The notes under the pieces are model-generated. The model ran no database searches. It worked only from the letters and a program-made list of their open reading frames with translations, and had not been told where the DNA came from. DNA of 64,000 bases from an uncultured Prevotella sp. (GTDB lineage Bacteria; Bacteroidota; Bacteroidia; Bacteroidales; Bacteroidaceae), in assembly GCF_937863835.1 (NCBI RefSeq), contig NZ_CALMHT010000181.1:1-64000 (forward strand), given 5' to 3'. The position numbers and the translations under genes were made by a program. This document shows positions 61,678 to 64,000 of the stretch, piece by piece. Position 1 is the first letter of the stretch. Each line of letters begins with the position of its first letter.

Positions 61678-62442
61678 TTAAGGTCTGCTTTCACCCTCAA
61701 CATATTCTTCGAGGAAGATATGCTCACCGTCATAGACCACATACGTAAACTGCCAAATCCAGTCACCGATGATCATCATCCTTGATTTGCGCGATAACAT
61801 CAGGTCTAGTTCTATGTGCCTATGCCCATAGATGAAATAGTCTATATCTGAGTGTGTCTGCATGTATTGCTTTGTATATCTTACCAGAAATTCCTTATCC
61901 TCACCCATATAGGCAGGTTCTTTTCCGTCAGCACGTTTCATCCTACTGTGTTTCGCCCAGGTTAGTCCAAGCCACATAGACCAGCGTGGATGAATGGCAT
62001 TGAAGAGGACCTGACAGGTGTGATTGTGAAAAATCTGACGGAGAAACTTAAACTTGCTGTCAGGGTCGCCCAGACCGTCCCCGTGGGCTAGATAGAACAC
62101 TTTCCCGTAGATATCAGTGGTGAGTGGTTTACGGTGCAGTATTACACCACATTCCTGTTCCAGATATCCATAAGTCCAGATATCATGGTTGCCGGTAAAG
62201 AAATGAACTTCCACCCCCATATCGGTAAGTTCGGATATCTTACCGAGGAAACGGGTATAGCCTTTTGGTACCACATATTTGAACTCATTCCAGAAGTCGA
62301 ACATATCCCCGAGGAGATATATCGCTGACGCCTTGTCTTTTATACTGTCAAGAAACCGAACTAAACGCCGTTCTTGCGTACGGCTGTGGTCTATTGCCAG
62401 CGAACCGAGATGCGCATCTGATAGGAAATATACATTTTTCAT
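61678..62442 (-). CDS. lpxH: UDP-2,3-diacylglucosamine diphosphatase (LpxH-like)
   Basis: A 254-residue calcineurin-like phosphoesterase. I use the ATG at 62442 (MKNVYFLSDAHLGS), not the TTG extension. Metal sites are visible in FLSDAHLGS (DxH), LLGDMFDFWNE, FTGNHDIW, LAHGDGLG and YGHRHIEL. This is the motif set of LpxH, which makes lipid X in lipid A synthesis. In Bacteroidales a family member of this length serves that role, but it could be another phosphoesterase of the group. It is the last gene of a minus-strand run (GT, radC, MIP18, lpxH), 12 bases after the previous one. Confidence 0.82.
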   Translation of the reverse strand: MKNVYFLSDAHLGSLAIDHSRTQERRLVRFLDSIKDKASAIYLLGDMFDFWNEFKYVVPKGYTRFLGKISELTDMGVEVHFFTGNHDIWTYGYLEQECGVILHRKPLTTDIYGKVFYLAHGDGLGDPDSKFKFLRQIFHNHTCQVLFNAIHPRWSMWLGLTWAKHSRMKRADGKEPAYMGEDKEFLVRYTKQYMQTHSDIDYFIYGHRHIELDLMLSRKSRMMIIGDWIWQFTYVVYDGEHIFLEEYVEGESRP

Positions 62443-62454
62443 AAGTCGCAATTT

Positions 62455-62775
62455 TTATGCAAAGCCAAGTTCCACCTTCGCTTCTTCCGTCATCATACTT
62501 TGATCCCAGATAGGTTCGAATACCAACTGTACATTGGCGCTTTTGACACCTTCCACACCTTCCACCTTCTGCCGTACATCCTCCAGTATAAAGTCTGCCG
62601 CCGGACAAGACGGGGCCGTAAAGGTCATGTCGAGGTCGAGTGTGCCGTCTTCTCTGAGATCCACCTTATATATCAAACCCAAGTCGTATATGTTCACAGG
62701 TATCTCAGGGTCGTAGACTGTCTTCAGTACGTCAACGATTCTCTCTTCAATGGCTGTTTTCTCTTCTTGTGTCAT
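62455..62775 (-). CDS. MIP18/DUF59-family iron-sulfur assembly factor (SufT-like)
   Basis: A 106-residue protein (start at 62775, MTQEEKTAIEERIVDVLK; a start four residues earlier is possible). Marks of the family are VYDPEIPVNIYDLGLIYKVD (about 20-39) and LDMTFTAPSCPAADFILEDV with the conserved Cys, then FEPIWDQSMMTEEAK. Proteins of this type take part in maturation of iron-sulfur proteins (SufT, PaaD, MIP18). It lies between radC (25 bases) and the lpxH-like gene on the same strand. The biochemical partner is unknown here. Confidence 0.88.
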   Translation of the reverse strand: MTQEEKTAIEERIVDVLKTVYDPEIPVNIYDLGLIYKVDLREDGTLDLDMTFTAPSCPAADFILEDVRQKVEGVEGVKSANVQLVFEPIWDQSMMTEEAKVELGFA

Positions 62776-62800
62776 AATTGTAATCATTTGATGTTAAACA

Positions 62801-63490
62801 TTATAATCTTCCTTGTTCTCTATAACTATAGTAGTTGCCATCCGTGATAATCACGTGGTCGGCAAAATATATTCTCATGATGTCGCAGGCTTTTTTCATA
62901 CGTTGCGTCAGTCGGTCGTCATCATCGCTTGCCATTGTGTTGTTACTTGGATGATTATGGCAGAGTGCCAGAATGGTGGCATTGTTCAGTATAGCCGATT
63001 TTATAATGACACGCACATCGACAGCTGTCTCACTGATACCACCATGCGATATACGTTCACACTTTATCAACTTATAATTCTGATTCATCATCAGAATCCA
63101 TGCCTCTTCCATATCCAAGTCCTGCATGCACGGATGCATATAGTTGTATATGGCTGTCGCACTTCCCAGGTCTAGCCGCTCTTCCACTTTTTCGCGCTGT
63201 CTGCGCTTTCCCATTTCGCAAGCGGCAAGAATGGTAATGGCTTTTGCCGGTCCCAGTCCCTTATAACCTGTCAGGTCGCGTATACTTTTCTTTCCTAGGG
63301 TATTGAGATTGTTGTTACAATCGTTCATCACCCTTTTCATCAGGTCCACGGCACTCTCTGTAGAAGAGCCCGAACCTATCAGTATGGCTAGCAGTTCAGC
63401 ATTGCTTAACGCGTCTGCGCCGAGACGCTCCAGTTTTTCCCTTGGGCGGTCTTCTTCAGCCCATTCGTTTATCGTCAGTTTTCCTTCCAA
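62801..63490 (-). CDS. radC: RadC-family JAMM protein
   Basis: A 229-residue protein. The N-terminal HhH-like part (DRPREKLERLGADALSNAEL, SNAELLAILIGSGS) precedes the MPN/JAMM domain with GGISETAVDVR and the metal-site motif CHNHPSNNTMASDDD (HxHx10D). RadC was once called a DNA repair protein; that role is doubtful and the true function is open. It lies between the glycosyltransferase gene (15 bases) and the MIP18-like gene. Confidence 0.93.
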   Translation of the reverse strand: MEGKLTINEWAEEDRPREKLERLGADALSNAELLAILIGSGSSTESAVDLMKRVMNDCNNNLNTLGKKSIRDLTGYKGLGPAKAITILAACEMGKRRQREKVEERLDLGSATAIYNYMHPCMQDLDMEEAWILMMNQNYKLIKCERISHGGISETAVDVRVIIKSAILNNATILALCHNHPSNNTMASDDDDRLTQRMKKACDIMRIYFADHVIITDGNYYSYREQGRL

Positions 63491-63505
63491 ATCGTTCTTT
63501 TTGCT

Positions 63506-64000
63506 TTATTTATAGAATGTTTCGTTGAAGGCGTTGAATTCCTCTTTCCCCATTACACATCGTCTCCACCATGCTGAGATGAATCCGCATCCATATCCCA
63601 TCAGTTGTATAAACGCTGCCCCGATACTCAGGAAACCTATCTTGATACTTTTGTTCTGTATGGTCGAATCTGTGAGTATCAGAAGGCAATATAATAGAAT
63701 AGGTATCCATGGGAATGCGCAGAGGTCGTACCACTTATGTATGTCGTCGTATCTCATTAATACTCTGCCTACTGCTGAAGTCAGCACTAACGCGATTACC
63801 CCGACAGTGAACACCATAGGTAGCAGATGTACCAGTTTGAGCGATTCGGGGTATTTCTTGTATAGGTTGATGCGGGCTATGCCGCTATTGAACACTTGAC
63901 GGAAAAATTTACGGAAATCGGTGCGGCGCTTGTGCCATACCCATGCTTCGGGGAATAGTCGGCATTGATATCCGTTCTTGAAGATGCGGATGCTGAAGTC
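63506..64000 (-). CDS. Glycosyltransferase family 2-like membrane protein (partial, N-terminus outside the window)
   Basis: The C-terminal 164 residues of a larger gene; the frame is open to the last base of the window. The first residues, IRIFKNGYQCRLFPEAWVWH, followed by KRRTDFRKFFRQVFNSGIAR, match the end of the catalytic domain of family 2 glycosyltransferases (the acceptor-side Gly-Tyr and Trp-His). After that come hydrophobic segments (LLPMVFTVGVIALVLTSAVG, IPILLYCLLILT, FLSIGAAFIQLMGYGCGFIS), so it is a membrane-bound transferase for surface polysaccharide or lipid. The nominal start as a GTG near 63895 is not real. Length and donor sugar are unknown. Confidence 0.72.
   Translation of the reverse strand, partial: DFSIRIFKNGYQCRLFPEAWVWHKRRTDFRKFFRQVFNSGIARINLYKKYPESLKLVHLLPMVFTVGVIALVLTSAVGRVLMRYDDIHKWYDLCAFPWIPILLYCLLILTDSTIQNKSIKIGFLSIGAAFIQLMGYGCGFISAWWRRCVMGKEEFNAFNETFYK

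Overview
The window is chromosomal DNA of a Bacteroidota bacterium, most likely a Prevotellaceae/Bacteroidaceae-type gut or oral Bacteroidales. The evidence is: a FimB/Mfa2-type fimbrial lipoprotein, a pectate lyase with a type IX secretion-like C-terminal tail, an adjacent pair of glycine-lipid acyltransferases (GlsA/GlsB type), a DUF4292 lipoprotein, two AraC regulators of Bacteroidales type, AT-rich intergenic DNA, and many TAnnTTTG (-7) boxes with a TTG/TTTG (-33) box upstream, the promoter type of this phylum. Nearly all of it is housekeeping DNA. I see no prophage, transposase, CRISPR array or obvious island.

Layout. 0-9.6 kb is a mixed accessory segment: fimbrial lipoprotein, metallo-beta-lactamase-fold hydrolase, guanidinium-type SMR exporter with a flavin-binding protein, TerC and AlkD-like proteins, secreted PL9-like pectate lyase, MATE exporter, AraC regulator, and a secreted protein resembling the non-catalytic front half of an alpha-L-rhamnosidase. 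9.6-13.4 kb holds gyrB, rpsT, tRNA-Glu, recO and yqeY. 13.4-28.5 kb is the division and cell wall (dcw) cluster, all on the minus strand, transcribed rsmH-ftsL-ftsI-murE-mraY-murD-ftsW-murG-murC-ftsQ-ftsA-ftsZ-yqeY; murF is separate at 46.8-48.1 kb. 28.8-30.7 kb is glsA-glsB. 30.7-32.6 kb is a divergent dGTPase/dUTPase pair. 32.6-36.8 kb is a dut-TPR-DUF4292-EnvC-like envelope operon. 36.8-44.3 kb holds an ArgE-like M20 peptidase, acyl-CoA ligase, prfB, a 46-residue membrane protein, a CYTH protein, a VanZ-like protein, a sodium symporter and a helix-hairpin-helix protein. 44.3-44.8 kb is a 0.5-kb gene-free repeat-bearing stretch, followed by tRNA-Pro and tRNA-Phe. 45.2-50.9 kb has a PAS histidine kinase, murF, a short-chain dehydrogenase, folP and the diadenylate cyclase cdaA. 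50.9-57.5 kb is an AraC regulator divergent from a tripartite RND efflux operon. 57.5-64 kb has a DUF2156-GNAT fusion, pta-ackA, and a minus-strand group ending in lpxH-like, with radC and a glycosyltransferase cut by the window edge.

I found no clearly new multi-gene system. The most unusual signals are: (1) an in-frame 57-bp internal duplication in mraY that doubles the catalytic GGLDDY segment; (2) a perfect 16-bp inverted repeat bracketing the -7 box and reaching the start codon of the MATE gene; (3) divergent overlapping promoters whose two -7 boxes form a perfect 12-bp inverted repeat between the VanZ-like and sodium symporter genes; (4) two unexplained intergenic repeat structures at 44.4-44.6 kb and 48.2-48.3 kb; (5) an EnvC-like protein whose LytM domain lacks the zinc ligands; and (6) a rhamnosidase-like protein with no catalytic domain.
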